A DNA stretch of 38,790 nt. It comes from Clostridiales bacterium (GTDB lineage Bacteria; Bacillota; Clostridia; Lachnospirales; Lachnospiraceae). Shown one piece after another: positions 5,985-17,131 of this stretch. Position 1 is the stretch's first letter, and the number at the start of each line of letters is the position of its first letter. The stretch lies in contig JAAYNV010000017.1 in assembly GCA_012520645.1 (NCBI GenBank), forward strand, positions 1 to 38,790, read 5' to 3'. The notes under the pieces were generated by a model. That model was not told the origin of the DNA. It worked only from the letters and a program-made list of their open reading frames with translations, and made no database searches. A program made the position numbers and the translations under genes.

Positions 5985-7130
5985 AAAATCCTGATATCCA
6001 AATTCTTTTATCACGCGGATGTCTCCACCCGTTTCCACGCAGATTGATGGGAGCGGCATTCCGTTAAAGGTATTATTTTTTACCATACTGTAAATCGCCA
6101 TGTCTTTCAGTTTAAGCCGGTCTCCCGGCTTAAGCGGCTTATCAAAGGAATAGTCTCCGATCACGTCTCCTGCCAGACAGGTCGGTCCTCCCAGACGATA
6201 CGTATAGGTTCTTTCTCCAGCATCCGCTGCCCCCTCTATCACAGGGCGATAGGGCATCTCCAAAACATCCGGCATATGGCAGGCTGCTGATGTATCCAGA
6301 ATCGCAAGCTCCATCCCGTTTTGATGCACATCCAGTACACTGGTAAGCAGATAACCTGCCTGCAGTGCAACCGCCTCGCCCGGTTCCAGATACACCTCCG
6401 TCCCATAATGCTCCCTGAGTTCCCGGATACACCTCACAAGCCGTTCCACATCATAATCTTCCCGTGTAATGTGATGACCTCCACCCAGATTCAGCCATTT
6501 CATTTGGGACAGATATCTGCCAAACTTCTCTTCCACCACCCGGAGCGTCCTCTCCAGAGTATCCGAATTCTGCTCACACATTGTATGAAAGTGAAGTCCT
6601 TCCATTCCGTTTAGTTCACCCGCATTCCATGCCCGTTCAAACTCTGCCAGAGTCGTTCCCAGTCTGGATCCGGTAAAACAGGGATTATAAATATCAGTCT
6701 CAATTTCCGAATATTCCGGATTGATACGCAGCCCGCAACTGATCCGCTTTTTGCAGTCCTCTATCTGCTCATTATATTTCCGTATGATCGGTGCAAAACT
6801 TCTCCATTGCCTTGGCGTATTGAAAACAATATGGTCACATAACCGGCAGAGTTCTTCCATATCTTCCCTTTTAAAAGCGGGTGCATACACATGCACCTGT
6901 TTGCCCGGCATCTCCTCTGCTCCCAGCCTTGCCTCAAACAATCCACTTGCCGTGGTGCCACTCAAATATTGTCCGATAAAAGGATAGAGGGAAAACATAG
7001 AAAATGCCTTCTGGGCTAACAAAACATGTGCGCCACTCTTTTCCTCCACCTCTTTCAGCCGTTCCAGATTTTTTTTCAGTTTATCGAGCTCCACCACATA
7101 GCAGGGAGTCTTGATTTCATCATACTTCAC
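5967..7130 (-). CDS. nspC: Carboxynorspermidine/carboxyspermidine decarboxylase
   Basis: This PLP enzyme decarboxylates carboxyspermidine (or carboxynorspermidine) to the triamine. The 387 residues match NspC length. PLP-Lys41 lies in LAQKAFSM; further family motifs are FHTMCEQ, NLGGGHHIT, LEPGEAVAL and GPTCLAGDVIGDY. The start is GTG at 7130 with AAAAAGGAAA upstream; a nearby ATG is out of frame. It is the last gene of the polyamine operon, 28 bases after the dehydrogenase that makes its substrate. Its last codons are embedded in the shared terminator. A role on carboxyaminopropylagmatine is an alternative, since homologous enzymes use that substrate in other bacteria. Confidence 0.95.
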   Translation of the reverse strand: MKYDEIKTPCYVVELDKLKKNLERLKEVEEKSGAHVLLAQKAFSMFSLYPFIGQYLSGTTASGLFEARLGAEEMPGKQVHVYAPAFKREDMEELCRLCDHIVFNTPRQWRSFAPIIRKYNEQIEDCKKRISCGLRINPEYSEIETDIYNPCFTGSRLGTTLAEFERAWNAGELNGMEGLHFHTMCEQNSDTLERTLRVVEEKFGRYLSQMKWLNLGGGHHITREDYDVERLVRCIRELREHYGTEVYLEPGEAVALQAGYLLTSVLDVHQNGMELAILDTSAACHMPDVLEMPYRPVIEGAADAGERTYTYRLGGPTCLAGDVIGDYSFDKPLKPGDRLKLKDMAIYSMVKNNTFNGMPLPSICVETGGDIRVIKEFGYQDFKDRLS

Positions 7131-7158
7131 AAATCATTTTCCTTTTTACTTATTTATT

Positions 7159-8358
7159 TTATGGCACCAGTTCCGGTGCAAAGTTCTCCTTCCATGGCAG
7201 TCCCCACTTGTTCAATGCCTCCATAAACGGATCCGGATCAAACTCTTCCACATTGTAGACACCGGGCTTTCTCCACTTTCCGGTCATAACCATCATTGCG
7301 CCAATCATAGCCGGAACACCGGTCGTATAGGAAATAGCCTGACTGCCAACCTCTTTATAGCACTCCTGATGGTCGCATACATTGTAGACATAATAGGTCT
7401 TTTCCTCTCCATTCTTAATGCCCTGAAAAATGCAGCCGATATTTGTTTTTCCCACAGTTCTCGGGCCAAGAGAAGCAGGATCCGGCAGCACTGCCTTTAA
7501 GAACTGAAGCGGAACAATCTGCTTTCCTTCATACTCAATCGGTTCAATAGAAGTCATTCCCACATTTTCCAGACACTTCAAATGCGTCAGGTAGCTCTGC
7601 CCAAAAGTCATAAAGAAACGGATTCTCTTTATTCCCCTGATGTTGATTCCCAGGGATTCCAGTTCTTCATGGTGCAGCAGGTACATATCCTTTTCGCCCA
7701 CTTCATCAAAATTGTATACTCTCTTGATTTCCATCGGCTCTGTTTCGACCCATGCACCGTTTTCCCAATAACTGCCTCTGGCACTGACCTCACGGATATT
7801 AATCTCCGGATTAAAGTTGGTGGCAAACGGATAGCCATGGTCACCGCCATTGCAGTCAAGAATATCAATATAATGGATCTCATCAAAATAGTGCTTTGCC
7901 GCATAGGCGGAAAATACCCCGGTCACACCCGGATCAAAACCGCAGCCGAGCAGTGCGGTAATACCCGCCTTTTCAAATTTTTCCCGGTACGCCCACTGCC
8001 AGCTGTATTCAAATTTTGCTGTTTCAGGCGGTTCATAATTGGCAGTATCCATATAGTTTGTCTTGGTTTCCAGACAGGCATCCATAATCGTAAGATCCTG
8101 ATACGGAAGCGCCACATTGATTACAATGTCAGGCCGATAGCTGTTGATCAGCTCTACAAGCTGCTCCACACTGTCGGCATCCACCTGCGCTGTTGTAATC
8201 TTTGTTTTTCCTCCGTCTAACTTTGCCTTCAGAGCATCACATTTTGCTTTTGTACGGCTGGCAATACAGATTTCCTCAAATACCTCTGAATTCTGGCAGC
8301 ATTTGTGTACCACTACACTGGCTACGCCGCCCGCGCCGATAATAAGAGCTCTTCCCAT
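7159..8358 (-). CDS. Saccharopine-dehydrogenase-family carboxynorspermidine synthase
   Basis: This 399-residue protein (from the chosen start) begins with a Rossmann motif, ALIIGAGGVASVVVHKC. It matches the LYS1-like family that reductively condenses aspartate semialdehyde with a diamine to give carboxy(nor)spermidine, the substrate for the NspC enzyme encoded next. The frame is open to an ATG at 8397 that overlaps the speE stop as TGATG. However, a strong CAGGAGGAG site eight bases before the internal ATG at 8358 fits the homologous start GRALIIGAGG, so I use 8358. The diamine may be putrescine, diaminopropane or agmatine; sequence alone does not decide. Confidence 0.92.
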   Translation of the reverse strand: MGRALIIGAGGVASVVVHKCCQNSEVFEEICIASRTKAKCDALKAKLDGGKTKITTAQVDADSVEQLVELINSYRPDIVINVALPYQDLTIMDACLETKTNYMDTANYEPPETAKFEYSWQWAYREKFEKAGITALLGCGFDPGVTGVFSAYAAKHYFDEIHYIDILDCNGGDHGYPFATNFNPEINIREVSARGSYWENGAWVETEPMEIKRVYNFDEVGEKDMYLLHHEELESLGINIRGIKRIRFFMTFGQSYLTHLKCLENVGMTSIEPIEYEGKQIVPLQFLKAVLPDPASLGPRTVGKTNIGCIFQGIKNGEEKTYYVYNVCDHQECYKEVGSQAISYTTGVPAMIGAMMVMTGKWRKPGVYNVEEFDPDPFMEALNKWGLPWKENFAPELVP

Positions 8359-8396
8359 AATTTTCTCCTCCTGTTCTATTCTATAACACTGGCTCA

Positions 8397-9260
8397 TCAG
8401 TCCTCGAGCTTCAGCAACTCTTTCACATATGTGGGCAGATAAAATGCCCCCTTGTGCAGATCGGTATTATAATATCTGGTCGGGATATTCAGTGCATTCC
8501 ATTCCTGTTCCTGCAGATTTTCAATCGGATCGTATTTTTTGGATGCAAAGCCAAACAGCCAGTGTCCCGACGGATACGATGGGATATGACACTGGTACAC
8601 CGTACTGAACGGGAACGTTGCCTGAATGTGCTTATGCGCAAGCTGCACACTTCGCGCATGTTCCTTATAATAAGGACTTTCATGCTGATTAATCAAAATT
8701 CCGTCCTCCTTTAATGCTTTAAAGCAGGTACCGTAAAATTCTTTTGTGAATAGTCCTGCTGCCGGTCCATACGGATCGGAGCAGTCCACGATAATGAGAT
8801 CATACTCCTCTGTACTGTTTCGCACATAGCGGATTCCTTCATCAAAGGTCAGATGCACACGGCGATCCGAAAGCTTGGAAGATACCTCTGGAAAATATTC
8901 TTTGCAAATACCGACGACTGCTTCGTCCACCTCCACCAGATCGATATGCTCAATGCCCTTATATTTGGTCAGTTCACGTACGGATCCGCCATCTCCGCCG
9001 CCAATCACCAGCACCTTTTTAACCTCCGGATGCACTGCCATCGGCACGTGAACAATCATCTCATGATAAATAAATTCATCCCGCTCTGTAATCATCAGTT
9101 CACCATCTAATACCAGTACCTTGCCGTAATCATAGGTCTTTAACAGATCGATTCTCTGAAAATAGCTGGTTCGGCTCACAAGCTGTTTCTCTACCTTCAT
9201 CGAAAACCGCACATTCTCCGTGTGCTGATCCGTATACCATAACTCCATTTTGTCACTCAT
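8397..9260 (-). CDS. speE: Polyamine aminopropyltransferase (spermidine synthase)
   Basis: The enzyme moves an aminopropyl group from decarboxylated S-adenosylmethionine to a diamine. The 287 residues match SpeE length. Motifs seen are DGELMITERDEFIYHEM, GGGDGGSVREL (SAM-binding, 87-97), DLVEVDEAV and the catalytic loop DCSDPYGPA (from 159). The start has AAGGGTGAG upstream. It follows speA by 74 bases and overlaps the upstream in-frame ATG of the next frame. No adenosylmethionine decarboxylase (speD) is in the window, so its donor must come from elsewhere. A second, SAM-independent triamine route lies directly downstream. Confidence 0.95.
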   Translation of the reverse strand: MSDKMELWYTDQHTENVRFSMKVEKQLVSRTSYFQRIDLLKTYDYGKVLVLDGELMITERDEFIYHEMIVHVPMAVHPEVKKVLVIGGGDGGSVRELTKYKGIEHIDLVEVDEAVVGICKEYFPEVSSKLSDRRVHLTFDEGIRYVRNSTEEYDLIIVDCSDPYGPAAGLFTKEFYGTCFKALKEDGILINQHESPYYKEHARSVQLAHKHIQATFPFSTVYQCHIPSYPSGHWLFGFASKKYDPIENLQEQEWNALNIPTRYYNTDLHKGAFYLPTYVKELLKLED

Positions 9261-9334
9261 ATACTCACCCTTTTCTGCTTTCTGCGTCTCTTCCCTTTTG
9301 CTGTTACCATGTGGACCTTCTGCATGATAAAGTG

Positions 9335-10788
9335 TTACGATTCTGCCACCACATTAATTTTTTCGATCCGCATATCCTCCGTACCGGTCATAAAACAGCC
9401 CTTTTCCTTGGCATAAGCTATGTAATCCAGAATATCCTGCGTGATCATTTCGCCCGGCGCCAGAATCGGAATTCCCGGCGGGTAACACATAACAAATTCC
9501 CCGCAGACACAGTCCCTGCTTTCTTCAATCGGGGGAGAACGCTTCTGTCCGTAAAATGCTTTCTGCGGTCCCATCACAATCTGCGGATTAATATACTCAT
9601 GATCAAACAGCCCCGCCTTATCCTTCTGGTGCAGACGTTTAATTTCATACAGTGCAGAAATCAGACGTTCAATGTCAATATTCCGGTCACCTACCGAAAT
9701 AATTGCCAGTATGTTTCCAATATCCCCGAACTCAATCTGGATACCGTATTCATCCCGCAAAAGATCATAGACCTCAATGCCCGCCAGTCCGATGTCCCTT
9801 GTATGAATGGACAGCTTTGTCTCATCAAAGGCATAGAACATATCCCCATCCACCAGTTCAGAACCAAACGCATAATAGCCACCCATATGATTGATTTCCT
9901 CTCTGGCATATCGGGAAAAACGGAGCACCTTCTCAAACATCGCCCTGCCATCGATACTTAAATTTCTTCTGGCAATATCCAGAGAAGACAAAAGCAGGTA
10001 AGAACCGCTCGTCGTCTGGGTCAGGTTAATGACCTGACGTATATAGTCCGCATTGACCGTATTTTTGTAAGAAGCAGGGAACTTTGTGTCAGGGAGCCTC
10101 CTGTTTTGTGCATGCTCACGGCACTCATGTCCGCCCCTGCTGCCATAGCCGATACCGGCATTTCATCTCCAAAATAAAAGTGTGTCCCATGCGCCTCATC
10201 CGCCAGTACCAGCATCCCCCGTTCATGCGCTAACCGCACAATTTCCTTTAAATCCGAACAGATTCCATAATAGGTCGGATTGTTGACTAACACCGCTTTG
10301 GCATCCGGATTCTCTTCCATTGCCCTTTTTACATCCGCCACCGACATTCCAAGCGGAATGCCAAGATGCCTGTTGATTCCCGGATTGACATACACCGGCA
10401 ACGCTCCATTTACAACCAGTGCATTAATCGCACTCCGATGCACATTTCTCGGCATGATGACCTTATCTCCTGCTTTCGTACAGGACATAATCATCGCCTG
10501 TACCGCCGCAGTGGTACCATTCACAATAAAAAAAGCCTCATCCGCACCAAATGCTTCTGCCGCGAGCTGCTGTGCATCCTTAATCACCGAAGACGGATGA
10601 CAGAGATTGTCTAACGGCTTCATGGAATTCATATCCACCTTGACGCATTTCTCACCGAGAAATTCCTTCATCTCTTTATTTCCCCGGCCTCCCTTATGAC
10701 CCGGCACATCAAAGTGCACGATACGGTTGAGCTTTTGTTTTTCCAATGCCTCATAAATCGGCATTGAATTCTGGGACAACGTCTTCAT
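9335..10788 (-). pseudogene. speA: Arginine/lysine/ornithine decarboxylase, split by a -1 frameshift
   Basis: Two adjoining frames together encode a short, Bacillus-type Orn/Lys/Arg decarboxylase of about 484 residues. The first (from ATG 10788, with GGAGGAG seven bases upstream) holds the PLP fold: DVPGHKGG, VNGTTAAVQAM, ADEAHGTHF and PLP-Lys228 in SMHKTGGSLTQSS. After LLLT it runs into about 14 aberrant residues and a stop. The expected continuation (NTVNADYIRQVINLTQTTSGSYLLLSSLDIARR) is read in the next frame to the stop at 9335. Adding one base to the T5 run at 10062-10066 (A5 in the gene) restores it. Arginine as substrate, giving agmatine, is likely but not proven. Sequencing error, a real null allele or recoding are all possible. 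Confidence 0.88.
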
Positions 10789-10807
10789 GCTGCTTCTCCT
10801 CCACCAC

Positions 10808-10932
10808 AATACTAAACGAGCCTTATTCCCACTGCGAAGGCTGCCTCGTTCTGATCATTTGTTCAGTGATACACATTATAAAACATAGCGTTCCGTTTGG
10901 CAACAATAATATTAAGTTTTTTGTTTAGTATT
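10808..10932. repeat. Inverted repeat flanking the divergent speA/PPK2 promoters
   Basis: AATACTAAAC at 10808-10817 and its complement GTTTAGTATT at 10923-10932 lie 105 bases apart and bracket the speA promoter. They may be paired operator half-sites, or coincidence in AT-rich DNA. Confidence 0.25.
10875..10903 (-). promoter_or_regulatory. Promoter of the polyamine operon
   Basis: On the minus strand TTGCCA, a 17-base spacer and TATAAT give a strong sigma-70-type promoter. It would start transcription about 80 bases before speA. The leader can form a stem of AACG plus AGCCTT with AAGGCT plus CGTT, but no T-tract follows. Confidence 0.75.
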
Positions 10933-10974
10933 ACTGTCATTTTTCAAAATTTTTCAAGTATTTTAAAACAAAGA

Positions 10975-11003
10975 TTGCAGATTCTAATGGAAAATGAGAT
11001 AAT
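10975..11003 (+). promoter_or_regulatory. Promoter of the PPK2 gene
   Basis: TTGCAG (10975-10980), a 17-base spacer and GATAAT (10998-11003). The -10 is the left arm of a small palindrome, GATAAT-AA-ATTATC (10998-11011), which might be an operator. Confidence 0.55.
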
Positions 11004-11040
11004 AAATTATCAGAAAACTTACGCAGGAAAGGAGAATTTT

Positions 11041-12509
11041 ATGTTAAAACAATGGATGCCGGAAATCTGTCCCGAAACAGAAGAATTGAAAAGCCGGCTG
11101 GAAGCCGCTGAAAAAAAACTAGAAATGCTGCAGCTTAAGATCAAAGAAAAAAGCTGCCTGTACTCGTTCTGGTTGAAGGCTGGGGTGCCGCCGGAAAAGG
11201 AAGCGCCATCGGCACGATTATCCGCAATATCGATCCCCGTTTTTTTAAGGTCACATCCTTTTCTGCACCTACCGAAGATGAAGAACGGAAGCCTTTTTTA
11301 TACCGCTATTTTGCGAAAATACCGGAAGCCGGCAAATTTATGTTTTTTGATTCCGGCTGGGCAGACGACATTATGAGCAAGCGGCTTCACGGTGAACTGG
11401 ATGATGCCGCCTACAGCAGTCTTGTAAACAGCGCCAAACGCTTTGAAAGGCAGCTGACCGACAACGGCTATCTGGTTATGAAATTTTTCTTCCATATCAG
11501 CAAAAAGGAGCAGAAACAGCGTCTTGAAGTGCTGTCTTCCGAAAAGGACACCCGTTGGCGCGTCAGTGACAACGACCTCTGGCAGAACAAACACTATGAT
11601 AAATGTATGGATGTCTTTGATGCTTATATGGCGGAAACCAATATGCCCGGCGCTCCCTGGTATATTATCGATGCCTCCGGCAGAAAGTGGGCAAGACTGC
11701 AGATGCTGGAAATTTTGAACCGCGGCATTGAGACTGCACTGGAAAATGCCAGCCTCGCCGTACCACTTCTGCAGAATGTCTTCCCGTTAGTGAAGATGCC
11801 AAAGCTTTCTGAAATACCGTTAGACAAATTCATGGACGATGCGGAATACCATACCGAGCTAAAGCACCTTCAGGATAAACTCTCTGCCCTTCACAACCGG
11901 CTCTACCGCAAGCGTGTTCCGGTTATCATCGCATATGAAGGCTGGGATGCCGCCGGAAAAGGAGGCAATATCAAACGTATTACCGGAGCGCTGGATCCAC
12001 GCGGCTATGAGGTGCATCCGATCGCCAGCCCGGAGCCCCACGAAAAAGCCCGCCATTATCTGTGGCGCTTCTGGACGAGACTGCCGCGTACCGGACATAT
12101 TGCCATCTTTGACCGCACCTGGTACGGTCGTGTCATGGTAGAGCGCCTGGAAGGCTTCTGCAGTACGAACGATTGGCAGCGTGCCTATAACGAAATCAAT
12201 GAATTTGAAAAAGAATTATCCGAGTGGGGTGCAGTTATTATCAAGTTCTGGGTACAGATTGACAAGGACACGCAGTTAGAACGTTTCACAGACCGCCAGA
12301 ATACACCGGAAAAGCAGTGGAAAATCACTGACGAAGACTGGCATAACCGTGAAAAATGGGACGCTTACGAGGCTGCTGTCGATGAAATGCTGCAAAAGAC
12401 CAGCACCACCTATGCACCATGGCATGTATTGGAATCCGTAGATAAAAAGTATGCACGGATTAAGGCTTTGAAGATTGTAATTGATGCTTTGGAAAAAGCA
12501 CTGGAATAA
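11041..12509 (+). pseudogene. pap: Polyphosphate:AMP phosphotransferase (two-domain PPK2), frameshifted
   Basis: Two frames together encode a tandem PPK2 protein of about 489 residues, the length of polyphosphate:AMP phosphotransferases, which make ADP from AMP and polyphosphate. The start ATG at 11041 has GGAAAGGAG upstream and gives MLKQWMPEICPETEEL up to about residue 37. Then the frame must shift: the expected LPVLVLVEGWGAAGKGSAIG begins at 11154 in the other frame. One extra A in the A6 run at 11147-11152 restores continuity. Walker A motifs are EGWGAAGKGS in the first domain and EGWDAAGKGG in the second, with lid/Walker B sequence FDRTWYGRVMVERL. The downstream part (11154-12509) is intact, so the gene may be functional if the indel is a sequencing error. 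Confidence 0.88.
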
Positions 12510-12530
12510 AATAAAACAGCCAAAAGGAAA

Positions 12531-12567
12531 CGGCAGGTATTCTGTTCAAATGACCGGATACCTGCCG
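12531..12567. terminator. Terminator between PPK2 gene and GH13 gene
   Basis: CGGCAGGTAT (12531-12540) and ATACCTGCCG (12558-12567) form a perfect 10-bp stem with a 17-base loop, followed by CTTT on the plus strand and TTTCC on the minus strand. It lies between two convergent genes. Confidence 0.65.
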
Positions 12568-12577
12568 CTTTAAACTG

Positions 12578-14260
12578 CTAAACTGTTTCCACCTCAAGCA
12601 CAACTGCCTGATAGCCTTTCAATATCGCTTTTCCATCCTGCACTGTAAAGTCTGCTGCATTATTTAAAAGCAAATGTTTCACATGGTCTGTAAAGGGAAT
12701 CTCTCTGATGTTAACACTGTAATTTGCAATCACAAGCAGCGTCCTCTCTTTGCTCTTCCGGTAAAATGCCATCAGTCTGTCCTGCTCCTGCCATACCGGA
12801 ATAAAGTCACCATATACAACCGTTTCCTTATATTTCGGGTTCTTTCGCAGGGCAATGAGCTTTTTATAAAAATGATAGACGGAATTTTCATCCTGCATTT
12901 CCGCTTCCACGTTGACCGTTTTGTAATTGGGATTGACCGGAAGCCATGTAGAATCCGCACCGGTAAAACCGGCATTCTTCTCCGCACTCCACTGCACCGG
13001 AGTACGGGCATTGTCACGGCTCATAGCGGACACCGCCTTTAACGCCTCCTTCTCGGAAAGCCCGGCTCGCAGTGCCACATGATACTCGTCGATCGTACTG
13101 ATATCATTGATCTGGGAAATACTCTCAAATTCCATGTTGGTCATACCGATTTCCTGTCCCTGATACAAAAACGGAAGTCCGTAAGACATCATCATCACTG
13201 CTGCAAGCATCTTTTTACTCATTTCATTACATTCCCCTTCGGGGATATAATGGCTGACTCCTCGCGGCTCGTCATGATTTTCGATAATATTTGCCAGAAA
13301 ACCAATATTACAGGATGTTTTTTTACTGTCAAATACAATGTCTCGATATTCATCTGGTGTGATCCTTCTGCTCTTGTACCATCCCTCGTCACACATGCCC
13401 ACCTGTGTTGTGGAGAAGTCAAAGATGGATTCAAAACAGCCGTCGTCTCCAATAAAATTCTCTAAATCCTCTGCCTTGAAATTAAACAGCTCACCTATGG
13501 AAAATGCGTTGTGCGGACGGAAGGTGCGGTCACGCATTTCCTTTAAAAATACTTCGATACCGCTTGCATGCTCCAACATCTTCCAGCCTGCTGCCAGACC
13601 GTCGTCCCGGTCTGCCGGAAGATCGGAAAACGTCAGATCCTTTTTGATATTAATAATGGCATCGATGCGGAAACCGGACAATCCCTTGTCTAACCACCAG
13701 TTCATCATTTTGTAGATTTCCTCACGCACTGCAGGATTTTCCCAGTTTAAATCCGGCTGCTCTTTGGCAAACATATGGAGATAATATTTATTTGTACCGG
13801 GAATCGGCTCCCAGACACTGCCCCCAAAATAGGAACGCCAGTTACAGGGCGGTGTGCCGTCCTCTTTTCCCTCCATGATATAAAAGTATTTTCCGTATTC
13901 TCCATCCGGATCCTTTAATGCCTTCTGAAACCACTCATGTTTGTCGGAACAATGATTCACTACCAGATCCATAAGGATGTACATATCTCTCTTCTTGGCT
14001 TCTGCTAAAAGTTCCTCCATCTCTTCCATTGTCCCAAATGCGGGATCGATCGCATAATAATCCGAAATATCATAGCCCTGATCCACAAAAGGAGATTGGT
14101 AAATCGGAGATATCCAAATGATATCGATACCCAGTTCCTTTAAATAATCCAGTTTTTCAATAATGCCTCTTAAATCTCCGACACCGTCCCCGTTTGCATC
14201 AAAAAAGCTCTTCGGATAAATCTGATATGCAACTTTTTCATGCCACCATTTCCTTTTCAT
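12578..14260 (-). CDS. GH13 alpha-glucosidase (oligo-1,6-glucosidase-like)
   Basis: This roughly 560-residue cytoplasmic enzyme has the full GH13 (beta/alpha)8 set: YPKSFFDANGDGVGDL, DLVVNH, the nucleophile region GFRIDAI (Asp200), the acid/base in SIGELF (Glu257) and the transition-state Asp in ENHDEPR (Asp330), counted from the chosen start. It hydrolyses alpha-linked glucose from short oligosaccharides; specificity (alpha-1,6, alpha-1,4, sucrose or trehalose phosphate) cannot be fixed. The frame continues upstream to 14296, but AGAAAGGAA before the ATG at 14260 and the homologous start KRKWWHEKVAYQIYP favour 14260. It lies 39 bases after a paralogous GH13 gene, and a divergent AraC gene probably regulates both. 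Confidence 0.92.
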   Translation of the reverse strand: MKRKWWHEKVAYQIYPKSFFDANGDGVGDLRGIIEKLDYLKELGIDIIWISPIYQSPFVDQGYDISDYYAIDPAFGTMEEMEELLAEAKKRDMYILMDLVVNHCSDKHEWFQKALKDPDGEYGKYFYIMEGKEDGTPPCNWRSYFGGSVWEPIPGTNKYYLHMFAKEQPDLNWENPAVREEIYKMMNWWLDKGLSGFRIDAIINIKKDLTFSDLPADRDDGLAAGWKMLEHASGIEVFLKEMRDRTFRPHNAFSIGELFNFKAEDLENFIGDDGCFESIFDFSTTQVGMCDEGWYKSRRITPDEYRDIVFDSKKTSCNIGFLANIIENHDEPRGVSHYIPEGECNEMSKKMLAAVMMMSYGLPFLYQGQEIGMTNMEFESISQINDISTIDEYHVALRAGLSEKEALKAVSAMSRDNARTPVQWSAEKNAGFTGADSTWLPVNPNYKTVNVEAEMQDENSVYHFYKKLIALRKNPKYKETVVYGDFIPVWQEQDRLMAFYRKSKERTLLVIANYSVNIREIPFTDHVKHLLLNNAADFTVQDGKAILKGYQAVVLEVETV

Positions 14261-14299
14261 ATCTGAATTCCTTTCTATTTCCTGATCTTTTGCCATATC

Positions 14300-16025
<1,726 letters not shown>

Positions 16026-16179
16026 TTATTATAAATTCATTTTTAGGGAATTTCTAACATAAAAGAGGTGCATTATAACACAATCCTGCTATGAAGCAGT
16101 GCTATGGGACACCAGACATCAAATTGCTTTTCAACGCTTATATTTGCAATATCTTTTCGGAAAGGAATCCTGCAAGATC

Positions 16180-17109
16180 ATGTCGCACACAGAGAAAAAT
16201 TTACAACAGGAATTAAAGGAAAAAGCCAGGCATGGCGACATCTTTCTGCCGCTTCAAAAATATACCGCAGAACTGATGCCGCTCTATCCGTCTGTCTCCC
16301 TGCACTGGCATGAAGAACTGGAATTTACCAGAATTATGGAAGGAACCGCCCACTATCAGATTGGCTTAACGGACTTTGATGTGCGGGAAGGGGACCTCAT
16401 TCTCGTACAGCCTCATGTACTGCATTCTGTCACCCGGATTGACCGCGCCTACATGCGTTCGGAAACCTTTGTCTTTCATATGAACTTTCTATCCGGCAAT
16501 ACGACGGATGCCTGTTCCTTAAAATATCTCAAACCTATTGCGGACGGGACACTTTTTCTGCCCTGTCTGATTTCGGTAAGCCATCCGGACTATATGCTTT
16601 TTGAGCGCTTATTTTCACAGATTTATCATTGCTATGAACAAAAAAGCTACGGCTACGAGCTGGCTTTAAAAACTTACTTTTTTGAATTGTTCCGTCTCTT
16701 ATTCGAAAAGAAACTGATTACGGCATCGGAAGATACTGCTGCCTCGTCCTCCCAGTCCGACAAGCTAAAGGAGATCCTGCAATATATCCGACAGCATTTT
16801 TCGGAAGATCTTTCGGTTTCCAAGGCTGCTGATTTCTGCCATATAAACCCCTATTATTTCATGCACTTTTTTAAAGAGAACACAGGCATGACCTTTGTGC
16901 AGTACTTAAATGATTACCGGCTTCGCCAGGCTGCCCTGCTGTTAAAAAAAGAGAACTGCTCCATTACAGAAGCAGCTCTCAGCTGTGGTTTTAACAATCT
17001 TTCTTATTTTCATAAGCGTTTCCGGGAATACTATGGAATGACACCCAAGGAATTTCAAAAGACTGTGACGGTCAAAGATTCCGGCATACCTGTCCAAACT
17101 CTTCCATAG
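16180..17109 (+). CDS. AraC-family regulator with cupin sensor domain
   Basis: This ~309-residue regulator has an N-terminal cupin-like arm (VSLHWHEELEFTRIMEGTAHYQIG, VREGDLILVQPHVLH) for ligand binding. The C-terminal ~100 residues are the double helix-turn-helix of the AraC family (LSVSKAADFCHINPYYFMHFFKENTGMTFVQYLNDYRL, then ITEAALSCGFNNLSYFHKRFREYYGMTPKEF). The frame is open from 16099; I use the ATG at 16180 because the protein homology begins there and GGAAAGGAA lies upstream, although the spacing is long. It is divergent from the two GH13 genes and is probably their activator, responding to an alpha-glucoside. Confidence 0.88.
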   Translation: MSHTEKNLQQELKEKARHGDIFLPLQKYTAELMPLYPSVSLHWHEELEFTRIMEGTAHYQIGLTDFDVREGDLILVQPHVLHSVTRIDRAYMRSETFVFHMNFLSGNTTDACSLKYLKPIADGTLFLPCLISVSHPDYMLFERLFSQIYHCYEQKSYGYELALKTYFFELFRLLFEKKLITASEDTAASSSQSDKLKEILQYIRQHFSEDLSVSKAADFCHINPYYFMHFFKENTGMTFVQYLNDYRLRQAALLLKKENCSITEAALSCGFNNLSYFHKRFREYYGMTPKEFQKTVTVKDSGIPVQTLP

Positions 17110-17131
17110 CGTATAGAGGAAGGCAATTATA

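Noticed and set aside
10021..10100. Programmed -1 frameshifting in speA as the preferred explanation
   Set aside because: There is no proper X XXY YYZ heptamer, and two neighbouring genes show the same homopolymer-type indel, so error is more likely.
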